Of a stretch of DNA of 64,000 bases, positions 9,455 through 19,352 are shown one piece after another (the stretch's first letter is position 1; each line of letters begins with the position of its first letter). The position numbers and the translations under genes were made by a program. Source of the stretch: Pseudomonas graminis (lineage in GTDB: Bacteria; Pseudomonadota; Gammaproteobacteria; Pseudomonadales; Pseudomonadaceae); assembly GCF_001705435.1 (NCBI RefSeq), contig NZ_MDEN01000053.1, positions 1 to 64,000 of the forward strand, given 5' to 3'. The notes under the pieces were generated by a model. The model did not search any database, had not been told where the DNA came from, and worked only from the letters and a program-made list of their open reading frames with translations.

Positions 9455-10628
9455 ATGGATCGAGACCTTGAGCGGAAAATCGTAGCCGCCCAAAAAGACT
9501 TACAAGCTTGGGCTGTTACCAACGATCTTTGGTATGACAGCGGCTTCACCTCCTATGCGAAGCGTGTACAAGTAGAGCCTGGCGAAGGCGCGGTGGTTTT
9601 CATTCTCTACAGCAGTGGAGAGCTTGCACGTATGCTCGATGAGGATCTAGATCCAAAGTTTCGAGCAGAGCTTGATGCAATCGCTGACTCGCATGGTTTC
9701 TGGTATGACAACTACGACGGCTACTCATACTATTTTTACACCACAACCGAAGAACTCCAAGAAGCTTACGACCAATTCTTTCACTGGAAATGGGTCTGTA
9801 GCCTGATCATCGAAGACTTTGGCGATGTCTACGCTGAGCTCTATCGGTATTTTCAAGTTCGTCCTGATCGGCTTTACAATCTGCATCACCGCGAATTCGA
9901 AATTGCTTTACCGCGTATTCCAGAGCTTAGGATATGAATCAGAGCTGGGGCCGGGAGTTGGAGATGGAGGGGTTGACGTCAAACTACTTCAGCGGAGTCC
10001 GTTAGGGGATACCTTGGCTTATGTCCAAGCTAAGCGATATGCCCCTAATCGACCCATAGGTCTTGAGGCCGTGCAGGCTTTGCGCGGGGCGGTAGCAAAT
10101 GACGGTGTAGATCTTGGCATATTTGTCACCACCTCCCGTTATTTACAGGGAGCGCAGAATTTTGCACATCGATCATCAGGAATACTGGAACTGAAGACTT
10201 CTGCGGACGTTGCTCAGTGGTGTCAGCAAGCGCAGGAGGGAATTGTCAAAGACAAGTCGGTATTAGTTTCGGATTCGCATCGATTATCAATTCTGCGTCG
10301 TATCGAGGATGGCAGTCACGCGCTGGTCGTTCACGCTCACACTGGCTATCGAACAATCGGCAACAGCTTTGCACTTGTACTCAAAGAGACTAAGCACGCT
10401 GCTCTCCTCATGAGTCTGCCACGGCAGATTATCAGCCAAGACTCACATGGACTCGAGGGGCATGAGATCCCAATTTTAGATAACCAGGTACTGTCTTCTA
10501 AAAATGCCGGTACGGTCTTCCGCGTAAAGCGGTCATTGGATGATCAGGGGAGGGTGAGCTACTGGGATGGGCAAAACCTTTATTCGACCTGGAATCGGCA
10601 GCCAAGTCGCTTCAGCCATTTAGACTAA
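9455..10628 (+). pseudogene. Mrr-type restriction endonuclease with novel N-terminal domain, split by a frameshift
   Basis: Two frames together make one protein. The first frame starts at 9455 and runs to a stop at 9937. Its last meaningful stretch is RPDRLYNLHHREFE, the usual start of an Mrr catalytic domain. From about 9900 the next frame carries on with KLLYRVFQSLGYESELGPG, then GDGGVDVKL (active-site Asp) and YVQAKRY (Q-x-K), then a further 160 residues to 10628. The joint protein would be about 390 residues: an N-terminal domain of about 140 residues rich in Trp/Tyr and of unknown role, then the Mrr PD-(D/E)XK domain, then an unknown C-terminal part. A one-base change near 9895-9905 restores the frame. 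It could be a true mutation or a sequencing error. Confidence 0.75.
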
Positions 10629-11290
10629 CCCCCTAGAGGGAAATCGGTTTGCGATTGCAGCCTGTGACGGTTGAAACTAGCTTCTCATTTTTGGTTCTCC
10701 TTTCCTACGTTCATGCAGCGACCGAGTTTAATGTCGCGTTACGCGGCTAAAAGGATGAACGGCCAATCCATCACGAATCTGCTGGAAGCCAGGTCTGAAG
10801 ACGATGGGGTTGGCAGGATTTGAGAGCAGTGAGAATTGCGACGCCATAGCTGAAATCGCCGGCCGATTTTAGCCAAACTTACTATAATGAGACATTCTCG
10901 ATTCATTATGCGACGAATTTCAATTTGCCCCCTGTAAATTTTTTTAAAACGACGGAGTTGTTATATTTGAGAGCAAAGAAAAAGCAGAGCGCGTAGGGTC
11001 AACAGAATCCCGCGCTTCTGGCCCAATTTCTGAGATCATTAAACGCAGCTTGGGCTTCAGCTTCTCGCTTCGCTTTTCATGTTTTTAGCCCCGGTAGGGG
11101 GCAGAGGAGTCGCCGTTTCGACCGCTAGGTCGCTGCTTTTCATCTTTGTGTTCAAACAGGTAGCTCTTAAATTTTCAGAAATCTGTCGCCTGACACAGAC
11201 CTTTTGGCTGGGATTACTACGTCTGAAAATTGGAGGGGCGGGATGGACTACAGTTTGGAATCAACGATCTGGAAAGAAGCGCAGGCAACG
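10629..11290. other. intergenic region upstream of IS66
   Basis: I find no supported gene here. The reading frame at 11079-11294 lacks a ribosome site and coding character. A short imperfect inverted repeat (taatga...tcatta) lies at about 10888-10911. The IS66 left end follows. Confidence 0.4.
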
Positions 11291-11336
11291 GTAACCGTCC
11301 GGGCAACACACCTTCCTGACACCGTCGCTTGGGGCG

Positions 11337-11368
11337 ATGGTGTCCACCCAAATATAGGTGGACACCAT
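11337..11368 (+). terminator. inverted repeat plus T-run just inside the IS66 left end
   Basis: Perfect 12-base arms (atggtgtccacc and ggtggacaccat) with an 8-base loop are followed by TTTTT. It reads as an intrinsic terminator between the left end and tnpA. This would stop outside transcription from entering the transposase genes, a device seen in several insertion sequences. Confidence 0.7.
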
Positions 11369-11393
11369 TTTTAGCCTTTTTAAGCGGACGCCC

Positions 11394-11726
11394 ATGCCAC
11401 AAGAACGCCGTTCCTATTCCAAGTCCTTCAAGGCCCAGGTCATTGCTGAGTGCGCCCAACCTGACACTTCAATTGCCAATGTCGCCTTGACCCACAACCT
11501 CAATGCAAACCTCGTCCATAAATGGATTCGGGTGCATGCACAGAAAAACCTGACACTTCAAACCGCCTTCATCCCGGTCAAGACATCGCCGCCGGTGCCG
11601 ATGCATCAGGCCCTTCCTGCCACGATCCGAATCGAAGTGCCGCATTCAAAAGGCGTAGTCGTGGTGAGTTGGCCGGCAGAAAATGCAGCGGCGTGTTCTG
11701 CTTTCCTGCGAGACCTGCTGCGATGA
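11394..11726 (+). CDS. tnpA: IS66 TnpA (OrfA) accessory transposition protein
   Basis: A 110-residue protein of the IS66 OrfA family. It begins MPQERRSYSKSFKAQ and has a helix-turn-helix (SIANVALTHNLNANLVHKW) at about residues 27-45, the part expected to bind DNA. I chose the ATG at 11394 because the family starts with this sequence; the longer frame from 11358 runs through the terminator-like stem. Its stop overlaps the tnpB start by four bases (ATGA), so translation is probably coupled. It is required with TnpB and TnpC for IS66 movement in known members. Confidence 0.85.
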   Translation: MPQERRSYSKSFKAQVIAECAQPDTSIANVALTHNLNANLVHKWIRVHAQKNLTLQTAFIPVKTSPPVPMHQALPATIRIEVPHSKGVVVVSWPAENAAACSAFLRDLLR

Positions 11727-12058
11727 TCCGCATCGACTCCATCTGGCTTGCCACCGAGCCCATGGACATGCGCGCAGGCACTGAAACTGCGCTGGCGCGG
11801 GTCGTGGCGGTGTTCGGTGCGGCGAAGCCGCACTGTGCTTATCTGTTTGCCAACCGTCGTGCCAATCGCATGAAAGTGCTGGTGCATGATGGCTTGGGGA
11901 TTTGGCTTGCTGCCCGGCGCTTGAATCAAGGACGTTTTTTTTGGCCGGGCGTGCGGCACGGCTCTGAAGTCGAGTTGGATGCAGAGCAACTTCAAGCCTT
12001 GGTGCTCGGCTTGCCTTGGCAACGCGTCGGTTCCGGAGGAGCCATCTCGGTGCTCTAA
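11723..12058 (+). CDS. tnpB: IS66 TnpB (OrfB) accessory protein
   Basis: A 111-residue protein of the IS66 OrfB family, recognised by MIRIDSIWLATEPMDMRAG at the start, CAYLFANRRANRMKVLVHDG in the middle and LNQGRFFWP towards the C-terminus. Normal family length. The start overlaps the tnpA stop (ATGA). Its biochemical role in transposition is not settled, although it is needed for activity in studied members. The copy at 26560-26895 differs at scattered positions only, so both come from the same IS66 subgroup. Confidence 0.88.
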   Translation: MIRIDSIWLATEPMDMRAGTETALARVVAVFGAAKPHCAYLFANRRANRMKVLVHDGLGIWLAARRLNQGRFFWPGVRHGSEVELDAEQLQALVLGLPWQRVGSGGAISVL

Positions 12059-12141
12059 TTCGCCTGCCATGGCCTGCTTGCCAGCGCAATTGGCCCATCA
12101 GTCTATCGCCGCCACTAGCCCTCTCTGGCAAAATCGGCGGC

Positions 12142-13668
12142 ATGACTTCGCATCCGAATCTCGATCAATTAAACCCTGAAGAACTGCGTGCCTTGGCGGC
12201 GCAGTTGATCCAGCGCGTCGAGACGATGGACAAGCAAATCACTCATCACAAATCGGTCAACGAGAAGCTGGCCCACGAGATCGCGCTGCTCAAACGCTTC
12301 AAGTTTGCCAAGCGCAGCGAGCAGTTGAGCCCGGATCAAGCCAGCCTGCTCGACGACTTGATCGATACGGATATCGCCGCTATCGAAGCCGAGTTTGAGG
12401 CGCTGCAACCGGCACCTGTCGAAGCCAAAGTGCGCCAGCAACCCAAGCGCGCACCGCTGCCACCGCAGTTTCCTCGCACACTGATCCATCACGAACCGGA
12501 CAACAGCCACTGCCAGTGCGGCTGCGCACTCAAGCGCATCGGCGAAGACGCCAGCGAAAAGCTCGACTACACGCCCGGCGTGTTCACAGTCGAACGCCAC
12601 ATCCGTGGAAAGTGGGCCTGCGAACAGTGCGAAACACTGATCCAGGCGCCGGTACCGGCGCACGTCATCGACAAAGGCGTCCCGACCGCAGGCCTGCTGG
12701 CCCACATCATGGTGGCCAAGTTTGCCGACCATCTGCCGCTGTATCGCCAAGAGAAAATCTTCGGCCGCGCCGGGCTGCCCATCGCCCGTTCGACCTTGGC
12801 GCAGTGGGTGGGCAACTGCGGCGTGCAATTACAGCCGCTGGTTGATGCGCTGCGCGAAGCCGTGCTGACGCACGACGTCGTTCACGCCGACGAGACGCCG
12901 GTACAAATGCTGACGCCTGGTGCGAAAAAAACTCATCGCGCTTACGTCTGGGCCTATGCCACCAGTCAGTTCTCCAACCTGGCGGCGGTCGTTTACGACT
13001 TCAGCCCGAGCCGCGCTGGCGAACATGCCCGAGCCTTCTTGGGCAGTTGGAACGGCAAGCTGGTCTGCGATGACTTTGCCGGCTACAAGGCAGGCTTTGA
13101 ACTGGGCGTTACGGAGATCGGCTGCATGGCCCATGCCCGCCGGAAGTTCTTCGACTTGCACGCGACCAACAAGAGCCAGGTCGCCGAAAAAGCGCTGAAC
13201 TACATCGCGGCCTTGTACGAAGCTGAACGAGAAGTCCGAGAGCTGGAGCCGGGTGATCGGCAGCGAATACGGCAGGAAAAAGCAGCGCCAATCGCCGACG
13301 CACTTCATACCTGGATGATCGCCCAAAGACAGCTTGTGCCTGAGGGTTCGGCCATCGCCAAGGCGCTGGATTACAGTCTCAAACGCTGGATAGCGCTGAC
13401 GCGCTATCTCGATGACGGTGCCGTGCCCATCGATAATAACTGGTGCGAGAATCAAATCCGGCCGTGGGCTCTTGGGCGTTCGAACTGGCTGTTCGCGGGA
13501 TCGTTACGCAGCGGTAAACGTGCAGCGGCGATCATGAGTTTGATCCAATCGGCGCGACTCAACGGCCATGATCCGTATGCTTATTTGAAGGACGTCCTCA
13601 CGCGCCTGCCGACGCAGCGGGCAAGTGAGATTGCGGAGCTACTACCGCATAGGTGGCGACCGGTTTAG
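12142..13668 (+). CDS. tnpC: IS66 TnpC transposase
   Basis: A 508-residue DDE transposase of the IS66 family. The N-terminal part has a coiled-coil and leucine-rich segment (about 10-60) and the conserved RSEQLSPDQASLLDDL. A zinc-finger-like region with CQCGC and CEQC follows. The DDE core has HADETPVQML, CDDFAGYKAGF and the final E within DNNWCENQIRPWALG near residue 434. The ATG at 12142 gives the family N-terminus MTSHPNLDQL; the longer frame from 12016 is not needed. All three catalytic acidic residues are present, so this copy looks active. Confidence 0.9.
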   Translation: MTSHPNLDQLNPEELRALAAQLIQRVETMDKQITHHKSVNEKLAHEIALLKRFKFAKRSEQLSPDQASLLDDLIDTDIAAIEAEFEALQPAPVEAKVRQQPKRAPLPPQFPRTLIHHEPDNSHCQCGCALKRIGEDASEKLDYTPGVFTVERHIRGKWACEQCETLIQAPVPAHVIDKGVPTAGLLAHIMVAKFADHLPLYRQEKIFGRAGLPIARSTLAQWVGNCGVQLQPLVDALREAVLTHDVVHADETPVQMLTPGAKKTHRAYVWAYATSQFSNLAAVVYDFSPSRAGEHARAFLGSWNGKLVCDDFAGYKAGFELGVTEIGCMAHARRKFFDLHATNKSQVAEKALNYIAALYEAEREVRELEPGDRQRIRQEKAAPIADALHTWMIAQRQLVPEGSAIAKALDYSLKRWIALTRYLDDGAVPIDNNWCENQIRPWALGRSNWLFAGSLRSGKRAAAIMSLIQSARLNGHDPYAYLKDVLTRLPTQRASEIAELLPHRWRPV

Positions 13669-13954
13669 TTGCGCAAGACGGGATGCCCGGACGCACCTCC
13701 AACTGGTGCCATTACCGGTCTACTTAGCCTTTATGCTGGTTATCCATGCATTCCTCCCTACAGCTTCGCCCGGTTCAGCCGATAGTTTTCGTACCAAGAG
13801 AAGCGCGGCAATTCGATCCTGTAACAAAGGAGAGTAAGCGGCTTTTGAGGAAGATCTCTTGGAATGCTTTCATTACCTCATAACCATAAATGAGAGATGG
13901 GCACTTTTTAACGCCTAAGAAAGCACTCACAGACCTTGAGTGATCGAGAACCCG

Positions 13955-15991
13955 ATGAATTTATTAGCGCCTGCCCTGTTCGTTACCAACCGTGTTCGAT
14001 TCCCCATGAAATTCGCAATTTTGGGATTTATTGTCCTGATTCCTCTGCTCCTGCTAGGCACCCGGGTGATGCTTTCACTGAACACGAGCATCACGGGCAT
14101 CAAGCATGAACAGGTGGGTCAACAATACTTGTTGGACGTCACCCCTATCCTGCGTCTAACCATGATTCAGAGGGCGCTGACACACGGCATGCTCAGCGGT
14201 GACACCAACGCAGTAGCCAATGCAGCACGCAATGCTGAAAAGCTTAACGATGCCTATGCGACTCTTGCTGCGCAGGACGCAAAATTTAGCACCCAACTGG
14301 CAACGACAGACCGAGTTCAGACGTTGCGTACCGCTAGTGTGCATCTGGTTGAACGCGCCAAAGCAGGCGAAGCACCTTTGGTGATCTTTTCCGCGTGGAA
14401 CGACCAGTTAACCGACCTAATGAATTTCGTTTACTACATTACGGCCACTTCCGGCATGATTTTGGACGAAGACGCAGGTTCGTTGTACCTCATCGATCTA
14501 AGCTCTATACGTCTGCCTCGGCAAATAAATCTGGTCGGACAGATTCGCGGTCTGGCCAGCGGTTTTAGCGCTGACCGTCCTCTGGACGACACCACTCGTA
14601 TTTTTGCCCAGACTTTGTTGAAACAGGAGCTGCTAATGCGTCAAGAGTTGCAGCAGAGCCTTTCCCTGCTTCGCCGAGAAGAGCCGAAATTATCTGGTGT
14701 AGTTCAGCCGTCTGTAACAACAGCCATTACCGACCTGGAAAATCTGCGTAAAGACCTGGTGGACTACCTTGATCCGAGCAAGCGCTCAAACGTGAATGCC
14801 AACACCTTGGGCGAGCGTGGAAACGCCGTCGTTGCTCAGTTTTACAAAGCTCAGGATCAGATGCAGGAATCGCTGCGAATTCGAATTGATGAGCGTCTGA
14901 ATACACTGAGTAATGAGCGTACTTTCGGCACTGAGCTATTTATCGCCATTGCGATACTGCTGCTCTATGCGTTCGTCGGCATCTACAAGGCTCTGCGGAT
15001 TGGGGTTGATGAGCTCCTAGCTGTGACGGCACGTATTGCTCAAGGCGATCTGAGCGCGCGCGTCCGAATCAACAGCCACGATGAAATCGGTGATGTAGGC
15101 GAGGGACTTAACCGCATGGTAACGGCCTTCTCTGGCTCACTGAGCCAGGTGGAGCGTAGCTCGCATTCAGTCTCAGATGCGGCAAAGCGACTAGAGATCT
15201 CCATAGGCCAAGCCAAAGCCTCAATGAACTCACAACAGGCTGAAACCGAGCAGGTTGCTACTGCCATCAACGAAATGACCGCGAGCGTTGCCGACGTGGC
15301 CCAGAATACCGAGGGCGCAGCACGTGCCGCTGAATCTGCAAGCAGTGCGTCTAACGACGGCTTGAAAGTTATGATTGAAACAAGTGCCGCTATTGAGGCG
15401 TTGGCCAACGAAGTGGAGCTCAGTGCAAGCAAAGTCGAAGCGTTAGCGACACACAGCAAAGAAATCGGTGGTGTCATCGAGGTCATCAGTACCATCGCGG
15501 ATCAGACTAACCTGCTGGCCCTTAACGCGGCCATCGAGGCGGCGCGAGCTGGCGAGCAAGGCCGTGGTTTCGCGGTCGTGGCTGACGAAGTGCGGACTCT
15601 GGCCTCGCGCACACAAAACTCCACAGAAGAAATTCGACGGATCATCCAACAGTTGCAAGGCGCTACTGATGCCGCTGTTCAACAGATGAAAGCTGGGCAA
15701 ACCCGAGCTAGGGAATGCATTCAGGCAGCGAGCCAAGCGTCTGGCAGCCTGAACCAGATCAATGAAGCAGTAGACGGAATTGTGGGCATGAACACTCAGA
15801 TTGCAAGTGCGGCGGTGCAGCAACATTCGGTCTCAGAGGATATCAATCGCAACGTCATCGGCATTCGAAACAGCAGCTTAATCGTCATGGAAGGCGTAGA
15901 GGACAACGCCGTAACGGCTGACGAGCTTTCATTGCTCGCTAATGAACTTCGCAGCGTAGTCGGCAAGTTTAAGTTATCCAGCAACGCTTGA
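13955..15991 (+). CDS. methyl-accepting chemotaxis protein
   Basis: A chemoreceptor of about 678 residues. A first membrane helix ([19 protein letters not shown]) lies near residues 20-40 and is followed by a periplasmic sensing domain of about 290 residues. A second membrane helix ([18 protein letters not shown]) is near 328-346, then a HAMP domain. The cytoplasmic signalling coiled coil contains the conserved hairpin tip ([20 protein letters not shown]) near 514-533. No C-terminal CheR-binding pentapeptide is seen. The ligand is unknown. The ATG at 13955 is preferred over the GTG at 13940, although neither has a strong ribosome site. It is a single gene, followed by an inverted repeat that may end transcription. 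Confidence 0.9.
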   Translation: MNLLAPALFVTNRVRFPMKFAILGFIVLIPLLLLGTRVMLSLNTSITGIKHEQVGQQYLLDVTPILRLTMIQRALTHGMLSGDTNAVANAARNAEKLNDAYATLAAQDAKFSTQLATTDRVQTLRTASVHLVERAKAGEAPLVIFSAWNDQLTDLMNFVYYITATSGMILDEDAGSLYLIDLSSIRLPRQINLVGQIRGLASGFSADRPLDDTTRIFAQTLLKQELLMRQELQQSLSLLRREEPKLSGVVQPSVTTAITDLENLRKDLVDYLDPSKRSNVNANTLGERGNAVVAQFYKAQDQMQESLRIRIDERLNTLSNERTFGTELFIAIAILLLYAFVGIYKALRIGVDELLAVTARIAQGDLSARVRINSHDEIGDVGEGLNRMVTAFSGSLSQVERSSHSVSDAAKRLEISIGQAKASMNSQQAETEQVATAINEMTASVADVAQNTEGAARAAESASSASNDGLKVMIETSAAIEALANEVELSASKVEALATHSKEIGGVIEVISTIADQTNLLALNAAIEAARAGEQGRGFAVVADEVRTLASRTQNSTEEIRRIIQQLQGATDAAVQQMKAGQTRARECIQAASQASGSLNQINEAVDGIVGMNTQIASAAVQQHSVSEDINRNVIGIRNSSLIVMEGVEDNAVTADELSLLANELRSVVGKFKLSSNA

Positions 15992-16008
15992 AAGGAATCT
16001 CAAGCGTT
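15983..16008 (+). terminator. inverted repeat at the end of the chemoreceptor gene
   Basis: Perfect 9-base arms (aacgcttga and tcaagcgtt) overlap the last codons and stop of the receptor gene and are followed by a moderately T-rich stretch. It is a plausible but weak intrinsic terminator. Confidence 0.5.
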
Positions 16009-16149
16009 TCAATTGTTGATAGCACGAGAAAGTGCTTTGATCGGGTCTGACTGGGGTGATGATGCCCGGCAGTCCCTGATCGACATTGAGGGCTGAGCTT
16101 CATCGTTGCGCAATCTCGTAAAACAATAGAGCCAGCTACGCTAGATGAC

Positions 16150-16479
16150 TTGCCCGGACGGTTACAGGCAACGTTTCACGGGGAAGCGTTCACCGACGTT
16201 GTAGAGCTCGCTGCTAGCAGCTATAGAAGACGCCCGGGTTACTCCGGGATTGAGCGGATTTATGCCTCAGATGTCGGTCAGACCGGGCTACAAGCCCTTC
16301 GATATGCATTGAGGCATGTGGATCACGTACCTCGCGACGAACCTCTGCCTCGGTGCGTTTCCGTGAGGGCTGCCCTCAGGGCGCACATCTATCATTTCCT
16401 GGAGTCACAGGTCGTCCGGGCTGGTGTTGCTTCTGAAATGATTATGGAGGATCACTTGGCCCGGGCGCTTAATCTATGA
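16150..16479 (+). CDS. small hypothetical protein
   Basis: A 109-residue frame starting near 16150. I do not recognise it. It has a balanced composition with an Arg-rich middle (SSYRRRPGYSG) and an amphipathic C-terminal helix (HIYHFLESQVV). No signal peptide, membrane helix or clear ribosome-binding site is visible. It sits between the chemoreceptor and a convergent membrane-protein gene. It may be a genuine small gene or the remnant of a larger one. Confidence 0.4.
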   Translation: MPGRLQATFHGEAFTDVVELAASSYRRRPGYSGIERIYASDVGQTGLQALRYALRHVDHVPRDEPLPRCVSVRAALRAHIYHFLESQVVRAGVASEMIMEDHLARALNL

Positions 16480-16833
16480 ACAGGCTCAGATGGGATGGTG
16501 GGTACCTGCGCGACCCCAACTTTCTTACTGCCGCACGCCAGACCCCGTACAAAAAACCTCCTGAAGGGCATCGGAAGCAGCGCGCTGAACTTCCCGCACA
16601 GCGAGCGCGGTGAATCCTTAGTAATGATGATTCGTGGCAAAGCGACATTCCTAACCAAGACATGATTCAGCTGTAACGACACCCCTCGCAAACCAAGGGA
16701 AAAGAAAGTGGTGCCCAGACGTCGTTTGAGTCGGAAGCTGGCAGCCCGGAATTTTCTTGGTCTTCCAGTCCTATGGTTTCGCGGTCATACACGTGAGCAT
16801 TCAAGCCCACGGTTTCTAGGCAGTGCTTGCGGT
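16480..16833. other. intergenic region, convergent genes
   Basis: This lies between a plus-strand small gene and a minus-strand membrane protein gene. The minus-strand frames here have no ribosome site or recognisable domain. I see nothing supportable. Confidence 0.4.
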
Positions 16834-17574
16834 CTACTTTTTGAGCTTATCAGGGGGCTGTTTGACGGCTAGCTCCGTTTCGCGGATCACTCGGCCCGAA
16901 CTGCCATCCAGCTTAATGACCTTTGTTCCGACAATTAAGAATGTGCTTTTGCCGTCCGCTAAGATCAGATGGCCGCTAAGCCGCTCACTCTTGTCCGTGA
17001 TCACCGTATGGATATCATCCAGCCCCTGCGACGCATCCAGATGCGTATATTTGGTGAAGTCCGCCAAGCCCGTCTTCACTCCTATTTGAACCCCGAGTGC
17101 CGGAGCGAAAAAGGCCACGAACAGGAACATCCCGATCCATGCCGAGAGCCCAACCACGATGCCTGCGGCAAGGCGCTTCGTTATCAGGCTGACAAAGCCT
17201 GCCGCAGCTAGGACGAACGCCAGAGCCAGCAGTGCAGGGCCTATGATCGGTAATTGACTGGCTGCATGGAGTGCCCTGGAAAAAAGATCGACGTAACCAT
17301 AAATCAGTAGGGTAGAGGTTCCTAGCGCTAGCTCATTTATGTCGATCCCGAATTGCTCGTAACGCCCTACTAGAATGGAGTACCCATAGATTAACAACGC
17401 TGCCTGCGATACCAGTGCTCCGGAGGTGACCAGTTTGAAAGCCAGTTCCGTGTTGGTCGTCGCTTGCTTTTTGGCTTGTTGCTCTGGGGTGTCGGCCTTC
17501 AATGCTGGAGGCATGGTCAGAGCGACCGGAGTGATTAGCTCTACCTTCAAGGTGTTGTCTTTTTTCCAAAACAT
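16834..17574 (-). CDS. hypothetical inner-membrane protein
   Basis: A 246-residue protein starting at the ATG at 17574, which has a good ribosome site (aggaag) a few bases upstream. The longer frame to 17652 has none. The N-terminal 45 residues are soluble (KKDNTLKVELITPVALT). Three or four hydrophobic helices follow between about residues 50 and 165, including ALVSQAALLIYGYSILVG and ALLALAFVLAAAGFVSLI. A C-terminal soluble domain of about 80 residues ends in KQPPDKLKK. I do not recognise the family. It is divergent from the decayed helicase locus to its right and appears monocistronic. Confidence 0.7.
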   Translation of the reverse strand: MFWKKDNTLKVELITPVALTMPPALKADTPEQQAKKQATTNTELAFKLVTSGALVSQAALLIYGYSILVGRYEQFGIDINELALGTSTLLIYGYVDLFSRALHAASQLPIIGPALLALAFVLAAAGFVSLITKRLAAGIVVGLSAWIGMFLFVAFFAPALGVQIGVKTGLADFTKYTHLDASQGLDDIHTVITDKSERLSGHLILADGKSTFLIVGTKVIKLDGSSGRVIRETELAVKQPPDKLKK

Positions 17575-17847
17575 GGTGCTTCCTGCGCATGTGATTGATT
17601 TGAAACAATACCGCGCGATCCAAGTTTTCGGTACCTCTGCTGACGGTCTCAACGCGATCTTATGGCCCTAGTGGGTTGGCTACATCTCATTCATACCTGT
17701 TTCAGAGCGGCCGTCATCTCATTCGAGACCCGGTGCTTTGACTTTGTGCCCAAATGCACCGATGCGATGAGTTCGACCTCTGGGCACATCCAGAAACTGG
17801 AGCGGAAATGCTCTAGTATCCCGCTTCGCTGCCGATGGCTAACTACC

Positions 17848-19063
17848 CTAGTGGACGGTAGTGCTCACAAACGTGCTTGCACCGTGAAGCCGCCGAGTAC
17901 TGAACAACTTTGCGAACTCGACCGCGCCTTTGAAGTTGAGCTGAGACGAGGCATAAGATTTCATCAGCAGCAAGCGGGGCAGAGCCCAGTCCCATTTTTC
18001 CTTGATGAGATTCTCGACGCCTTCCAGCAGTGACTCGATATCGTCCGGATCCAGCTCAGCGATCTTGGCGAGCGCGTCAGCGACATCCTTTTGTGAGCCG
18101 CCCACCGATAATGCAAGGCCTGAGCTCTCGCAAGCCATTCCTACATGGTTGAACATGAGTACCAGGGCGTCGTTGGTTTGATCACCACGCCAAGTCACTA
18201 GATGAGTTTTCGAGTCAGACCCATAGGTGAATTTGTCTGCAAGGCCGAGTGAGCCGAATGACTTCCGGGCTTCGCTGAGCAATTCCTGTGCTTTGCTATC
18301 GATGAAGGGGCAGGGCGTCGTTTCGGTGAGTACAGCGCGCATTTCCTCGCGGACATGATCGTGCACCATTGCACCTAGCCCGTCGAATTGGGGTGGCTGA
18401 CCGCCTCGGGCTGCAGTGACGACGATCACCTTTTTTTCGATATCGACATCCAGTACCCGCCAACGCCGACCACCAAAGATGATTCGCTGGCCTTTCATCA
18501 GAGGCCTACTAACAGGTATTGAGCCAAGCGGTTTGCCCTCTCTTACCAGCCTGAATTCTTCGTCGCTGGTGAAAGCACTGTAGAACTCGTAATGGTTGAT
18601 GAGTCGTTCGCCGATCTCTCCTGGAAGCAACAGACCTGAGCTGTCCTGCACAATCAATTTCTTCTCGCCGAGACCTTTCAGTAGGGAGAAGAAATCAGTC
18701 TTGGAAATGCTTTTGAATGTCCCGCTTCCAACAAGCCCACCCCACAGGTGGGCAGCGCTGGCGCCTCCTTGCTGTGCGATCACTGACAGAATCTGTTGCA
18801 CCAGAGTCGAGGCGTGCAAGCCCTCAGCCCTGGGCGGCTCGAACCAGTTGCCAATTAGTAGCCTGATCATCGCGATGGTTTGGACGAGGTTCTGGCGTAG
18901 CAGGTCTGACAATAATGATTGGTCAGTCAGCTCCCGTTCCTGACAGTAGGCCCGGAGAGTGGCAGGTTCGTCGTTGCGGCGGCCTGACCTGCCTAGGCGT
19001 TGGCGCAGGCTTGCAACTGATGGAGGCGAACCTATCTGGACAACTGTCTTGATGTTGCCGATG
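17848..19063 (-). pseudogene. C-terminal remnant of an Lhr-like superfamily 2 helicase (Shango SngC-like)
   Basis: The open frame continues upstream of its first Met (18912) without a stop, through helicase motif VI (SPPSVASLRQRLGRSGRR) at about 18961-19020, to a junction near 19064. Everything N-terminal to that, including motifs I-III, is missing. The retained part is the Lhr-type C-terminal region of about 400 residues. Directly upstream is the truncated start of a P-loop ATPase gene, so an internal deletion fused the two out of frame. Known context: TerB-domain protein, ATPase and helicase form the Shango anti-phage system. BREX type 2 also pairs a DUF2791 ATPase with an Lhr-like helicase. 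The TerB gene next door favours Shango. It is non-functional as it stands. Confidence 0.75.
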
Positions 19064-19352
19064 AGGCATGCAGCCGGCGGTCTGGGTTTAAATCGGCGTG
19101 CATTGTGACCAGCTTTCGCTCCATCGCAATGCCCCGGACAAGGTTGAGGAAGAAGGTTTTCCCGGCCCCATATTCGCCTACAACAATCCTGAAGGCGGAG
19201 CCGCCGTCAGCGAGTCGATCTATGTCTTTCAGAAGGGCGTCCAGTTCACCCGCTCGACCCACCTGAATAAGATGCTGGCCCGCACGAGGGACTACACCGG
19301 CTCGCAATGACTGGATGACCGCATCGCGATCCTTTGGGCGTATCGTGCTCAT
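19064..19352 (-). pseudogene. N-terminal remnant of a DUF2791-type P-loop ATPase (Shango SngB / BrxD-like)
   Basis: About 95 residues remain: MSTIRPKDRDAVIQSLRAG, then HLIQVGRAGELDALLKDI, then Walker A GEYGAGKTFF near residues 59-68, then MHADLNPDRRLHA, which is a conserved family stretch. After that the frame enters helicase-gene DNA and stops at 19032. The family protein is normally several hundred residues, so Walker B and everything after it is gone. The start overlaps the stop of the TerB-domain gene by 4 nt (ATGA), showing the original operon order: TerB protein, ATPase, helicase. Confidence 0.75.

Larger units (their letters stand above)
11291..13696 (+). mobile_element. IS66-family insertion sequence, apparently complete
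   Basis: The element contains tnpA, tnpB and tnpC in the standard IS66 order and orientation. Its left end begins gtaaccgtccgggca at 11291. Its right end carries the inverted match tgcccggacg near 13684-13693, so the shared terminal core is cgtccgggca. I could not find an 8-bp target duplication by eye, so the ends may be off by a few bases or the flanks may have rearranged. A second, decayed IS66 copy of close kin lies at 24964-27111 on the other strand. Confidence 0.85.

Noticed and set aside
11079..11294. 71-residue plus-strand frame before the IS66 left end
   Set aside because: No ribosome site or recognisable sequence, and it runs into the element end.
12169..12828. 219-residue minus-strand open frame inside IS66 tnpC, with similar ones at 12829-13455 and 25693-26211
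   Set aside because: They are antisense to a well-supported transposase with all motifs. Long antisense frames are common in GC-rich genes.
17848..19352. BREX type 2 assignment from the DUF2791-type ATPase and Lhr-like helicase
   Set aside because: No pglX/pglZ-like or other BREX genes are nearby, and a TerB-domain gene directly upstream fits Shango better.
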